The notes under the pieces were generated by a model that was given only the letters and a program-made list of their open reading frames with translations, was not told the origin of the DNA and made no database searches. This document shows, one piece after another, positions 41,429 through 49,916 of a stretch of 64,000 nucleotides of DNA. The translations under genes were made by a program, and so were the position numbers. How positions within the stretch are numbered: position 1 is the first letter of the stretch; each line of letters begins with the position of its first letter. This DNA is from Pseudomonas sp. W4I3 (GTDB lineage Bacteria; Pseudomonadota; Gammaproteobacteria; Pseudomonadales; Pseudomonadaceae): contig NZ_JAUSXS010000001.1 in the NCBI RefSeq assembly GCF_030816195.1, forward strand, positions 2,131,501 to 2,195,500, given 5' to 3'.

Positions 41429-42655
41429 TCAGCAGGGCTGCGCCACCAGGCTATTGCTCACCTTACGCCCGAGCACCAGTACGGTGGCAAAACCACATCC
41501 CACCAACACCGTGGCCAGGCTCAACAACACCGAGCTACCCATCTGATCGACGATGCGCCCACCGAAGAACGAGCCCAGGGCGATGATCACCTGAAACAGC
41601 GCCACAAACAGTGGCATGCCACGCTCTACGTCCTTGGGCGCCACGACGAACATCCAGATGCTGGCGCAGGCCGGGAACGCACCGAAGGCGAAGCCCCAAA
41701 GGGCGATCAGCATGGCTGCACCGGTCATGCCGGTGGCGAAGTAGGGGAACAGCGCGGTGCTGGTGCCGATCATCAGCGCAACCAGCAGCAGGGTGTTGCG
41801 TACGCTGCGGTTGGCGGCGAAGCCAGCGAAGATATTACCCATCACGCCCGCCACGCCATACAGCAGCAATAGTGAACCAATGGTCGGCCCGTCAAAGCCT
41901 GAACTGTGTTTGAAAAACGGGGCGACATAGGTGTAAGCGGCGAAGTGTGCCAGGCCGATCAGCAAGACGGCGATCAACCCCACCCGAGCTTGAGGGTTGA
42001 TAAACAGGGCCGGCAGGTCGCGGACCTGAATGGCTTTTTCCGGGGTGAGTCGGGGCAGCAGGAAGACCTGCGCCAGCAGCACCGGAATGCCCACCAGCGC
42101 GGTGACCAGAAAGGTCATGCGCCAGCCCATCAGGCCACTGAGCCAGGTACCCACAGGCACGCCCAATACGGTGGCCAGGGTCACGCCCATCATGATGATC
42201 GAAGTGGCTTTCGCAACCCCCACGCCCTTGGGCGCCAGTCGCCCGCTGAGCGCGATGGCCGTCGCCCAGAAGCCACCAATGCTGATGCCGAGCAAGACGC
42301 GGCCGAACAGCAGCAGGCTGAAGTCACTGGCGAAGGCCACCACTGAGTTGGCGATGATCATCACCAGCGTCAGACCGATCAGCAAATAGCGACGGTCCAT
42401 CGCGCCGATGCTCACCGACAGAAACGGCGCGGCGAGGGCGGCCATGATACCGGGCAGTGTCACCATCAAGCCCGCGTGACCAGCGCTGATGCCCAGGTCG
42501 CTGGCGACATCGTTGAGCACGCCCACCGGGAGAAATTCGCTGGTCACCAAGGCAAAAGCGCCCACGGCGACCGAAAGAATCGCCAGCCACTGCTGTTTGA
42601 CGCTTTGTTGATTATGTTCGGGAAGCCCGCTAGGGGCCTGGCTCGCGCTTGGCAT
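41429..42655 (-). CDS. MFS transporter, DHA1 family (SotB/NepI-like)
   Basis: 408 residues, 12 membrane helices. SEFLPVGVLNDVASDLGISAGHAG in helix 1 and RVLLGISIGGFWATAIALSGRLAP mark the DHA1 sugar/nucleoside efflux branch (SotB, NepI, YdhP). Function is presumably export of sugars, nucleosides or drugs with protons. It is monocistronic with its own terminator, placed between the two toxin-antitoxin modules and not obviously linked to either. Confidence 0.88.
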   Translation of the reverse strand: MPSASQAPSGLPEHNQQSVKQQWLAILSVAVGAFALVTSEFLPVGVLNDVASDLGISAGHAGLMVTLPGIMAALAAPFLSVSIGAMDRRYLLIGLTLVMIIANSVVAFASDFSLLLFGRVLLGISIGGFWATAIALSGRLAPKGVGVAKATSIIMMGVTLATVLGVPVGTWLSGLMGWRMTFLVTALVGIPVLLAQVFLLPRLTPEKAIQVRDLPALFINPQARVGLIAVLLIGLAHFAAYTYVAPFFKHSSGFDGPTIGSLLLLYGVAGVMGNIFAGFAANRSVRNTLLLVALMIGTSTALFPYFATGMTGAAMLIALWGFAFGAFPACASIWMFVVAPKDVERGMPLFVALFQVIIALGSFFGGRIVDQMGSSVLLSLATVLVGCGFATVLVLGRKVSNSLVAQPC

Positions 42656-42822
42656 GGGATTGGGTTCCAGGAGGAAGTTCGCCTGAAGCCAGGCGGGAAG
42701 GGAATTTGGAAGGGATTATAGGAATCAGTATCGGCAATCGAGCAGGCGCTCGTTTCGATAGTAATCATCAGTGCTATCGATGTGACGAGGAGTCGGTTGT
42801 TCAATCGGCACTGTGAACGAAA

Positions 42823-42850
42823 GGCCTGCTGATCAGTTTCAGCAGGCTGT
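42823..42850 (-). terminator. Hairpin terminating parDE
   Basis: GCCTGCTGA...TCAGCAGGC pairs around a short loop 19 bp past the parE stop; on the minus strand it is followed by CTTTCGTT, and on the plus strand by TGTTTT. It shares its CCTGCTGA/TCAGCAGG stem with the terminator at 41374. Confidence 0.65.
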
Positions 42851-42868
42851 TTTCATCCATCGTTGGTG

Positions 42869-43186
42869 TTAATTTCCATCTCCCTGCAATAGCGCAGCGT
42901 AGTCTTGCCCCCCGTAAAATACGCCCACGATGGATACCGTTTTGCAATCAGGCCTCACCCTGAATGCAATGAGTGTACTGCGACGATAATGAGTGATGCG
43001 CAAGCCTGTCAGCAGGTCGTCGCGGCGCACGCCACGCAAGGGAAACAGGGCAAGGCTTTCGCAGTGGCCGACGAGGTTGTCTATGAAACGCGCGGCTACG
43101 GATGGGGAGCCGACATCGCTGATGTAATCTTCCAGGGCATCGAGTTGCGCCAGGACCTCAGGCGAAAAGACGACCGAGTGGCTCAC
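42869..43186 (-). CDS. parE: ParE-family toxin (RelE/ParE superfamily)
   Basis: 105 residues from a GTG at 43186 that overlaps the parD stop (GTGA). VVFSPEVLAQLDALEDYISDVGSPSVAARFIDNLV and the C-terminal ITHYRRSTLIAFRVRPDCKTVSIVGVFYGGQDY fit ParE toxins, which poison DNA gyrase. It is cotranscribed with and translationally coupled to the antitoxin. Confidence 0.88.
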   Translation of the reverse strand: MSHSVVFSPEVLAQLDALEDYISDVGSPSVAARFIDNLVGHCESLALFPLRGVRRDDLLTGLRITHYRRSTLIAFRVRPDCKTVSIVGVFYGGQDYAALLQGDGN

Positions 43187-43464
43187 GCTTTCCCTGTGCC
43201 TCTGCGCTGGCGCTTGACTGCCATATGTGCGCGCACCTGCTCAGCGGACAACCCGAGCTCCGGCTCAGCCTCGAGGGCGGTCGCTGCGGGAATGACTTCA
43301 TCCCTCAGCCAGTTTTCCATGGCACGGTCACGCGCCAGCAGCGCTCGCAGACCGTCGCGAATCACTTCGCTTTCAGTGGCATATTCGCCGCAAGCCACCT
43401 TGGCTTTGACCAGAGCAGCCATTTCGAGAGGAAGCGTGATGCTCATTTGCTGGGTTGAACGCAT
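43183..43464 (-). CDS. parD: ParD-family antitoxin
   Basis: 93 residues from the ATG at 43464 (MRSTQQMSITLPLEM), the usual start of this CopG/ParD-type ribbon-helix-helix antitoxin. KVACGEYATESEVIRDGLRAL is the dimerisation/DNA-binding signature and the tail wraps the toxin. However, the frame stays open upstream, and an ATG at 43587, preceded by a better AGGAG site, would add 41 residues (METYQFWMDEETPD...). The longer form cannot be excluded. The pair probably autoregulates from the region at 43588-43795. Confidence 0.85.
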   Translation of the reverse strand: MRSTQQMSITLPLEMAALVKAKVACGEYATESEVIRDGLRALLARDRAMENWLRDEVIPAATALEAEPELGLSAEQVRAHMAVKRQRRGTGKA

Positions 43465-43795
43465 TGGGGTGTCCGCCGGCAGTGGGTAGGATTCAATCCT
43501 ACTTGACCATTGGCGCGATGCAAGAAGCAACTGATCGATGCCGATATCCGGCGTCTCTTCGTCCATCCAGAACTGATAGGTTTCCATGAGTACTACATCT
43601 CCTGTTGTGTTAGTCAGGCCGCAAGTATTGACCTGTTTTGGCGGTTGCGTGGTCGTGGGCGGCTGATAACCTGCTGATATGTATGACTCGATATGTGTAA
43701 CAGGGTTATCCGGACAAAGCCGTCCCGGCACGCGTGGCGTCCCACCGGCTCCCATACGATAATGCTCGCCATCCCGACCACTTTGGCTCCCTCCC

Positions 43796-44698
43796 GTGAT
43801 CATCAACTTCGACCTCAACGACCTCCAAGCCTTCCGCGCAGTCGTAGACAAGGGCAGTTTTCGCGGCGCCGCCGAAGCCATCCGAATCTCGCAGCCGGCC
43901 CTCAGCCGACGTATCGAAAAGCTTGAGTCCGCACTCGATGTAAAGCTGTTCGAACGCACCACGCGCAGGGTCAGCCTGACCATGGTCGGGCGGGCGTTCC
44001 TGCCCCAGGTCGAACGTATGCTAGACGACCTCGACATTGCCTTGATGGGCATCAGCAACGTCGCGTCCACGCGCATGGGCAACGTCACCATTGCCTGCGT
44101 GCCGTCCACCGCGTACTACTTCATGCCCCATGTCATTTCCGAATTCCACAAGCTGTATCCGAAGATTCGCCTGCGGGTACTGGATGCCAGTGCCGGTGAG
44201 GTGTGCAACGCGGTAGAAAGTGGCGAAGCGGATTTTGGCGTGAGCTTCAGCGGCAGCCTGGCTGATGAAGTGGAGTTCGAGTTGTTGCTGCAGGAGCGTT
44301 ATGTACTGGCCTGTCGGCGTGACCATCCGTTGGCCACGCGTGAGAGCGTGACGTGGACCGAAGCCTACGAGCATGACTACATCACCGTGGACAAAACCTC
44401 GGGCAACCGCTTCCTGCTGGACCAGGCCCTGCGCGGTGTACGCGTGAAAAAACCGAGTATCTGCGAGACCCACCACGTGACCACGATGATCGGTTTGGTG
44501 GAGGCGGGGTTGGGCGTGGCAATGGTGCCGTCGATTGCAATGCCGGCGTGCGAACACCCAATTCTGGTGAGCGTGCCGCTGGTGGAGCCGCACGTGATGC
44601 GCAATGTGGGCTTGATCAAGCGCCGCGGGCGGACATTGCCGCCAGCGGCGCTGGAGTTGGAACGATTAGTGCGGGAGATGCCGTTTCGCTCAGCGTGA
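43796..44698 (+). CDS. LysR family transcriptional regulator
   Basis: 300 residues from a GTG at 43796 (MIINFDLNDLQAF). Winged HTH at about 8-64 (GSFRGAAEAIRISQPALSRRIEKLE, LFERTTRRVSLT) and a full effector domain. Its 3' end overlaps by 9 bp the convergent substrate-binding-protein gene. It is likely to control the SBP/MHS symporter pair, although convergent rather than divergent. Confidence 0.9.
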   Translation: MIINFDLNDLQAFRAVVDKGSFRGAAEAIRISQPALSRRIEKLESALDVKLFERTTRRVSLTMVGRAFLPQVERMLDDLDIALMGISNVASTRMGNVTIACVPSTAYYFMPHVISEFHKLYPKIRLRVLDASAGEVCNAVESGEADFGVSFSGSLADEVEFELLLQERYVLACRRDHPLATRESVTWTEAYEHDYITVDKTSGNRFLLDQALRGVRVKKPSICETHHVTTMIGLVEAGLGVAMVPSIAMPACEHPILVSVPLVEPHVMRNVGLIKRRGRTLPPAALELERLVREMPFRSA

Positions 44699-45448
44699 CA
44701 CCGAGTCCAGGCCGGTGGATTGCACCACCGGTTGAGCTTCGGGCGATGCCATGAACTGCAGCAGCGCCTTGGCCTCTTCCGGGTGTTCGGCATTGACCGG
44801 AATGCCCGCTGCAAAACGCGTAACGGACTGCACGTCTTCCGGGATCTTGCCGACAAACGTCACGCCCTTGACCGGCAATAATTCCGCCACCTGCTGCAAG
44901 CCGACTTCGTAGTCACCCTTGGCCACCTGCTCGCCCACCGGTACGCGTTCGATCATGGTGCCCTTGGCCGGCATGCCGAGCTTTTTGAACAGCTCTTTCT
45001 CCACATACACACCGCTGGCGCTGTCCGAGTACGCCACCGACTTGGCCTTGCTCAACACGGCCTTGAGTTCGGCATCGGTGCCGATGGAAGGTTTGACCGC
45101 ACCTTCCTTCACCACCAAGCCAATCCGCGAATCCGCCAGTTCCACGCGTGAGGCGGGGTCGACCTTGCCTTGTTTGATCAGCTCATCCAGAGCGTAGCCG
45201 ACCATGATCACCACATCAGCATGCTCACCACGGGCCAGGCGGTTGGGAATCGCTTCCGGCGCCTTGCCCATTGACGGGCCGAGAATGGTGTCGAGGGTGT
45301 CACCGCTATGCTTGGCATATTGCGGGCCGAGCAATTTATACGCGGCGGTGAAGCCACCGGAGGTCATCACCTTAAGTTCTTCAGCCTGGGCTGACAGCGC
45401 CAGGGCGCCGAGCACCATGGCGGTGAGGGTTTTGAACAGCGGCTTCAT
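44690..45448 (-). CDS. ModA-like periplasmic substrate-binding protein without ABC partners
   Basis: 252 residues. Signal peptide at 1-21 ([10 protein letters not shown]), then [47 protein letters not shown] and [19 protein letters not shown], the molybdate-binding-protein-like SBP fold. The ATG at 45448 overlaps the stop of the upstream MHS symporter gene by 4 bp, so the two are translated together. No ABC permease or ATPase is near. It may deliver a carboxylate to the symporter or act as a sensor; molybdate is unlikely. Confidence 0.85.
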   Translation of the reverse strand: MKPLFKTLTAMVLGALALSAQAEELKVMTSGGFTAAYKLLGPQYAKHSGDTLDTILGPSMGKAPEAIPNRLARGEHADVVIMVGYALDELIKQGKVDPASRVELADSRIGLVVKEGAVKPSIGTDAELKAVLSKAKSVAYSDSASGVYVEKELFKKLGMPAKGTMIERVPVGEQVAKGDYEVGLQQVAELLPVKGVTFVGKIPEDVQSVTRFAAGIPVNAEHPEEAKALLQFMASPEAQPVVQSTGLDSVSR

Positions 45449-46752
45449 TGCGCGGCCCCCTGCATGACCTGGCCACGGGTGTTGGCACGGCGATACAGCG
45501 CCAGGGTAGAACACAGCGCGCACAGCGCAGCGAACATCATCCAGTAGGCTGGCGAAGCCTTGTCTTCGGTGATGTGAATGAACCACGTGGAGATCGCAGG
45601 CGTGAAGCCACCGAAAACCGCGGTGGCCAGGCTGTAGGCCAGGGAGAAGCCGGCAACGCGCACTTCCACCGGCATGATTTCAGTCAGTGCCGGGATCATT
45701 GCGCCGTTGTACATGCCGTAGAGGAAGGAGAACCACAGCAGGGTTTCCAGCATGTGTGCAAAGCTTGGCGCGTTGACCACGTAGGACAACGCTGGATAAG
45801 CCGTGAGAACGGTCAACACGGTCATGGCGATCAGTACCGGCTTGCGGCCAAAGCGGTCGCTCAGGGTGCCGCCGATCGGTAGCCAGACGAAGTTGGACAC
45901 CGCCACCAGCAAGGTCACCAGCAGCGCATCGGAGGTGCTCAGTTGCAGCACGGTCTTGCCGAAGGTGGGGGCGTACACGGTGATCAGGTAGAACGCGGTG
46001 GTGGTCATCGCCACCATCAGCATGCCGCCAATCACCACGGTCCAGTTTTTCACCAGGGTGGCCATGACTTCACGCATGGTCGGGCGATGTTTGCGTTTGG
46101 CGAACTCTTCGGTTTCCTGCAGGTTACGTCGCAGCACGAAGATAAACGGAATGATCACGCAACCGACGGCGAACGGGATGCGCCAGCCCCAGTCGGCAAC
46201 GACGGCCGGTTCCATCCAGACATTCAAGCCATAGCCCAGTGCGGCGGCGACCACGATGGAGATCTGCTGACTGCCCGACTGCCAACTGGTGTAGAAGCCC
46301 TTGCGACCAGGCGTGGCCATCTCGGACAGGTACACCGACACACCGCCCAGTTCCGCACCGGCCGAGAAGCCCTGCAACAGACGACCCAGCAGCACCAGCA
46401 ACGGCGCCCATAGGCCAATGGTGTGATAACCGGGCACCAGCACGATCAACAGCGTGCCGCTGGCCATGATCGACAGGGTTACGATCAGGCCTTTGCGCCG
46501 TCCCACGTCATCGATATAGGCACCCAGAATGATCGCGCCCAACGGACGCATCAGGAAGCCTGCACCGAACACGGCAAAGGTCATCATCAAGGATGCAAAT
46601 TCGTTGGCGGCGGGGAAGAAGGCAGCAGCGATGTAGGTGGCGTAGAACCCGAACAGAAAGAAATCGAACTGTTCGAGGAAGTTGCCCGAAGTGACGCGCA
46701 ATACGGCGCCTACTTTTGAGGGGGCAGCCGCAGGCCGGGAAGGGCTAGTCAT
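45445..46752 (-). CDS. MHS-family MFS symporter (citrate/tricarballylate:H+ type)
   Basis: 435 residues, 12 membrane helices. The start [33 protein letters not shown] and [27 protein letters not shown] are typical of the metabolite:H+ symporter branch that includes CitA and TcuC. It probably imports a tricarboxylate or related acid. First gene of a coupled pair with the ModA-like SBP; the convergent LysR gene lies at the other end. Tricarballylate oxidation genes (tcuA, tcuB) are not present. Confidence 0.88.
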   Translation of the reverse strand: MTSPSRPAAAPSKVGAVLRVTSGNFLEQFDFFLFGFYATYIAAAFFPAANEFASLMMTFAVFGAGFLMRPLGAIILGAYIDDVGRRKGLIVTLSIMASGTLLIVLVPGYHTIGLWAPLLVLLGRLLQGFSAGAELGGVSVYLSEMATPGRKGFYTSWQSGSQQISIVVAAALGYGLNVWMEPAVVADWGWRIPFAVGCVIIPFIFVLRRNLQETEEFAKRKHRPTMREVMATLVKNWTVVIGGMLMVAMTTTAFYLITVYAPTFGKTVLQLSTSDALLVTLLVAVSNFVWLPIGGTLSDRFGRKPVLIAMTVLTVLTAYPALSYVVNAPSFAHMLETLLWFSFLYGMYNGAMIPALTEIMPVEVRVAGFSLAYSLATAVFGGFTPAISTWFIHITEDKASPAYWMMFAALCALCSTLALYRRANTRGQVMQGAAQ

Positions 46753-46950
46753 GGTTTTGTGTCTCCAGCGTTCTTTTTAAAGTGCTTGTTTCGCTTAAGA
46801 CTTGGGATAGTGGCTGACACATTTAGAAATGATAAGTGACAAATTTGGATAGATTGATGCGCCATAGCTATCAATCGAAGCGCCCTGCTGAAAGCCGGTC
46901 CTTGTTCTATGCTTGAAACTGTGTCCAATTCTTATGGATGGGAGGTGGCT

Positions 46951-47097
46951 ATGGGCAATGAACCGAAGCAGCACAACGAGCAGGAGAGCGAGCAACCCCG
47001 GCAGTGGCCTGAGGAAGAAAAACCGCAAACCTGGAAGCACCCGGACGACGGCACGGAGCTCTCCGAGCGGGATCAGGAGTTTCCGCTGAAACCTTGA
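46951..47097 (+). CDS. Small acidic, disordered protein
   Basis: 48 residues from the ATG at 46951, which has a strong GGGAGGTGGCT ribosome-binding site; an in-frame ATG at 46909 lacks one. It is rich in Glu, Gln and Pro and has no hydrophobic segment (MGNEPKQHNEQESEQPRQWP at the start, DQEFPLKP at the end), so it is probably disordered. I do not recognise a family. Divergent from the MHS gene. Confidence 0.6.
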   Translation: MGNEPKQHNEQESEQPRQWPEEEKPQTWKHPDDGTELSERDQEFPLKP

Positions 47098-47120
47098 GTT
47101 GCAAACCAAGGCGTACAAAT

Positions 47121-47315
47121 TGTGGGGTGGGCTTGCCCTAATGCGGGTCAACAGGAAGCAGCCCAAGCGAGAAGTAACCTGTGGCGAGGGAGCTTGCTCC
47201 CGCTGGGTCGCGAAGCGGCCCTAAACAATGGGCCTGCTGCGCAGTCCAGCGGCAGCAAGCTTCCTCGCCACGGCTACGGTTTTCACCTCACATCAGGGCA
47301 AGCCCAGCTTTCACA
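47121..47315. repeat. Nested REP inverted repeats
   Basis: Outer arms TGTGGGGTGGGCTTGCCCT (47121) and AGGGCAAGCCCAGCTTTCACA (47295) enclose inner arms CTGTGGCGAGGGAGCTTGCT (47179) and CAGCAAGCTTCCTCGCCACG (47253). The same outer/inner architecture is seen at 17864 and 51291. The 345 bp between 47098 and 47442 hold this array plus the promoter of the next LysR gene; no other gene is seen. Confidence 0.78.
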
Positions 47316-47442
47316 ATGGCTATAAATCTTTCCGGGAGCCCATAAAACCTGCGCCCAAATAAAACTGATGCGTCTACCGACATAGACGCCGCCCCATTGC
47401 CTTTCTAAACTGCGGCTTGTCTTGGGGAAGGGGCAGGCGCCG

Positions 47443-48366
47443 ATGAATCGCAATGAATTACGCAAGGCTGATATCAACCTGATGGTGGTCTTCGAAGCGC
47501 TGATGCTCGAGCGCAACGTGACGCGTGTAGCGGAGAAGCTGTTTCTCGGCCAGCCGACCATCAGTTCGGCCCTCAATCGTCTGCGCACGTTGTTCAACGA
47601 CCCGTTGTTCATCCGTGTCGGGCATCGCATGGAACCCACCGCGCGCGCCGAGGAAATTATCCAGCACTTGTCGCCGGCGCTGGATTCGCTGTCGTCGGCC
47701 TTGAGCCTGACCCACGATTTTGACCCGTCCATCAGCACCATGACCTTTCGTATCGGCCTGTCCGATGATGTTGAATTCGGTCTGCTGCCGCCGTTGCTGC
47801 GGGCGCTGCGCCAGGAAGCGCCGCAGGTGGTGTTCGTCGTGCAGCATGTGGATTACTGGCGCATTCCCGACCTGCTGGCCTCCGGCGATATCACCGTCGG
47901 CATCACCCAGACCCGCGGCCTGCCAGCCAATGCCAAGCGTAAGCTGTTGCGTCATATCCGGCCTTGCCTGCTGCGCGCCGATGCATCCGATACACCGCTG
48001 ACCCTCGATGAATATTGCGCACGGCCCCATGTGCTGGTGTCCCACACCGCCAACGTGGCCGGGTTTGCCGATGAATGGCTGGCGGAGATCGGCCGCAAGC
48101 GGCACGTGGTGCTGTCGGTGCCGCAATACAGTTCGCTTCCGGCGTTGCTCGCCGGCACCGACATGATCGCCAGCCTGCCGGACTACACCGCCCAGGCCAT
48201 GGCCGCTGGCGGGAATCTGTTCTGCGAGGCGTTTCCATTTGAGACGCCGACCCTGGACTTGTCGATGGTCTGGCTCAGCCACGTCGACACCGACCCGGCG
48301 GAACGCTGGATGCGCTCGCGACTGGAGGCGTTCATGAGTGATCGAGGGCTCGGCTTACAGGTCTGA
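47443..48366 (+). CDS. LysR family transcriptional regulator
   Basis: 307 residues from the ATG at 47443 (MNRNELRKADINLMVVFEAL). HTH at about 10-65 (NVTRVAEKLFLGQPTISSALNRLR) of the NodD-like subclass. The effector domain opens FRIGLSDDVEFGLLPPLLRALR. It is followed 57 bp later by hpaF on the same strand. The regulatory target is unknown. Confidence 0.9.
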   Translation: MNRNELRKADINLMVVFEALMLERNVTRVAEKLFLGQPTISSALNRLRTLFNDPLFIRVGHRMEPTARAEEIIQHLSPALDSLSSALSLTHDFDPSISTMTFRIGLSDDVEFGLLPPLLRALRQEAPQVVFVVQHVDYWRIPDLLASGDITVGITQTRGLPANAKRKLLRHIRPCLLRADASDTPLTLDEYCARPHVLVSHTANVAGFADEWLAEIGRKRHVVLSVPQYSSLPALLAGTDMIASLPDYTAQAMAAGGNLFCEAFPFETPTLDLSMVWLSHVDTDPAERWMRSRLEAFMSDRGLGLQV

Positions 48367-48423
48367 GGCCTGCTTGCTTGTTGTATATTCAGCCAACTTC
48401 CTACAAAAAAATCGGAGAAACCC

Positions 48424-48789
48424 ATGCCACATCTGCACTTGGAATACACCGCCAACCTGGCGCAACTGGACACCGATAAGGCTCTGTTGCGCCTTAACCA
48501 TGCGCTGGTGGCTTCCGGTCAGTTTGGCGCCGAGTTCGACATCAAGAGCCGTACGGTGAAAGTCGAGAGCTTTCGCGTAGGCACCGGCTTGGGCGCGCGG
48601 GCTTTTGTCGCGGTACGCTTGGCATTGCTCAGTGGGCGCTCGCCGCAGATCAAGCAGCAACTGTCGCAAAGCCTGCTGGCGGTGCTGCAGGACCTGGGCC
48701 CCTGGCCTGAGGGTGTGCAGGTGCAACTGAGCGTCGAACTGCGGGATATGGACCGCGACGCCTATAGCAAAGAAGCAGTGGGGAGTTAA
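48424..48789 (+). CDS. hpaF: 5-carboxymethyl-2-hydroxymuconate delta-isomerase
   Basis: 121 residues of the CHMI family (tautomerase superfamily): MPHLHLEYTANLA with the N-terminal catalytic Pro2 after Met removal, and VGTGLGARAFVAVRLALLSGRSPQIKQQLSQSL. CHMI acts in 4-hydroxyphenylacetate (homoprotocatechuate) breakdown. No other hpa gene is in the window, so this is an orphan copy that may have another role. A GGAGAAACCC site precedes the ATG. Confidence 0.88.
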   Translation: MPHLHLEYTANLAQLDTDKALLRLNHALVASGQFGAEFDIKSRTVKVESFRVGTGLGARAFVAVRLALLSGRSPQIKQQLSQSLLAVLQDLGPWPEGVQVQLSVELRDMDRDAYSKEAVGS

Positions 48790-48837
48790 CAGCTGCAAGC
48801 GCCAAGCTCACAGCGACCCTGCAACCTCTTGCCGCTT

Positions 48838-49779
48838 TCAACTTGCTGCTTGCAGCTGCTCCTCACACACCTTCACCACTTGCTCGCGAAACCAGGTATT
48901 GGCGTTGTCCTGTTCGCTGGTTTCGTTCCACTGCATCTGCAGGGTAAAGCCCGGCAAGCCGTTCGGGGCTTCGCAAAACCCGTACGTCGAGGTCGACGCC
49001 AACAGCTTTTGCACGCGGCGCGGCAGGGTCACGATGAAGTCGGTGCCGCTGATCAACTTCAACGCTGCGCTGTAGCTATTGGCGCGCGCAATCACCTGGC
49101 GTTTGTGGGCTTGTCGCGCCAGCCAGCCGTCGATCATGTTGGTGTCGGACGTCCAGGGGGTGGGAAACACGTGGCGTCGCTCAACGAAGGCTTGCAGGCT
49201 GAAGGCCGGTTCCCGGGGCGCCGCGCGTTTGTCGAAGACGCACACCAGGTCGTCTTCGAGCAGCATCTGGGTTTTGAAGTCTTTATGGGCGCGGTGAAAG
49301 TTCGGGCCGAAGCAGATCACCAGATCGAGGCGGCCTTCGCGCAAGTCGTCGGCGGGAATCTCGGTTTCCAGCTTCTGTACGTTGACGATGACCGGCAGGT
49401 CGGCGCGGTCGAAATTTTTCAGCAGGCGCGGCAGGATCAGCTGTTCGAAGTATTCCGGGGCGCACACATTGAAGGTCACAGCGTTGCGGGTTGGGTCGAA
49501 GTCTTGGCCACCGGCGTGACACAGGTTGATGCTCTCGAGGATTTTCTGCACATGGCCGTACATTGTGGTGGCCTTGTACGTGGGACGCATGCCCGCGCGC
49601 GTGTTGATAAACAGCTCGTCTTCGAAACTGGTGCGCAATTTCTTCAGGCTGTAGCTCACCGTGGACTGGCTGACGAACAGTGTTTCGGACACGTCGGTAA
49701 CACTGCTCTGGTCGTAGACAGCGATAAACACCATCAAGTCCTGCATATCGAGCTTTCTGAGCAAGTTACTGTTTAGCAT
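48838..49779 (-). CDS. LysR family transcriptional regulator
   Basis: 313 residues: HTH at about 12-68 (SSVTDVSETLFVSQSTVSYSLKKLR, FINTRAGMRPT) and a NodD/LeuO-like effector domain (VTFNVCAPEYFEQLILPRLL). Convergent with hpaF; the 48 bp between the stops hold a CAGCTGCAAGC...GCTTGCAGCTG inverted repeat that extends into this gene's end. The CynX-like permease gene lies upstream on the same strand and may be its target. Confidence 0.9.
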   Translation of the reverse strand: MLNSNLLRKLDMQDLMVFIAVYDQSSVTDVSETLFVSQSTVSYSLKKLRTSFEDELFINTRAGMRPTYKATTMYGHVQKILESINLCHAGGQDFDPTRNAVTFNVCAPEYFEQLILPRLLKNFDRADLPVIVNVQKLETEIPADDLREGRLDLVICFGPNFHRAHKDFKTQMLLEDDLVCVFDKRAAPREPAFSLQAFVERRHVFPTPWTSDTNMIDGWLARQAHKRQVIARANSYSAALKLISGTDFIVTLPRRVQKLLASTSTYGFCEAPNGLPGFTLQMQWNETSEQDNANTWFREQVVKVCEEQLQAAS

Positions 49780-49916
49780 CGGTTTCGTCCGTAAACCCTT
49801 TGTACCGAACTCAGTACAAGACTGACCAAAATGTTAACGGAACGCTCGTACCAATAGAAAGCTCTGTAGGACTCTTCTATGTTTTGAGTGGGACAAATAC
49901 TGTTTACAACACGACC

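Noticed and set aside
43465..44109. Very long upstream extension of the parD frame
   Set aside because: Beyond the ATG at 43587 it runs antisense into the LysR gene and lacks any ribosome-binding site, so only the shorter extension is considered.
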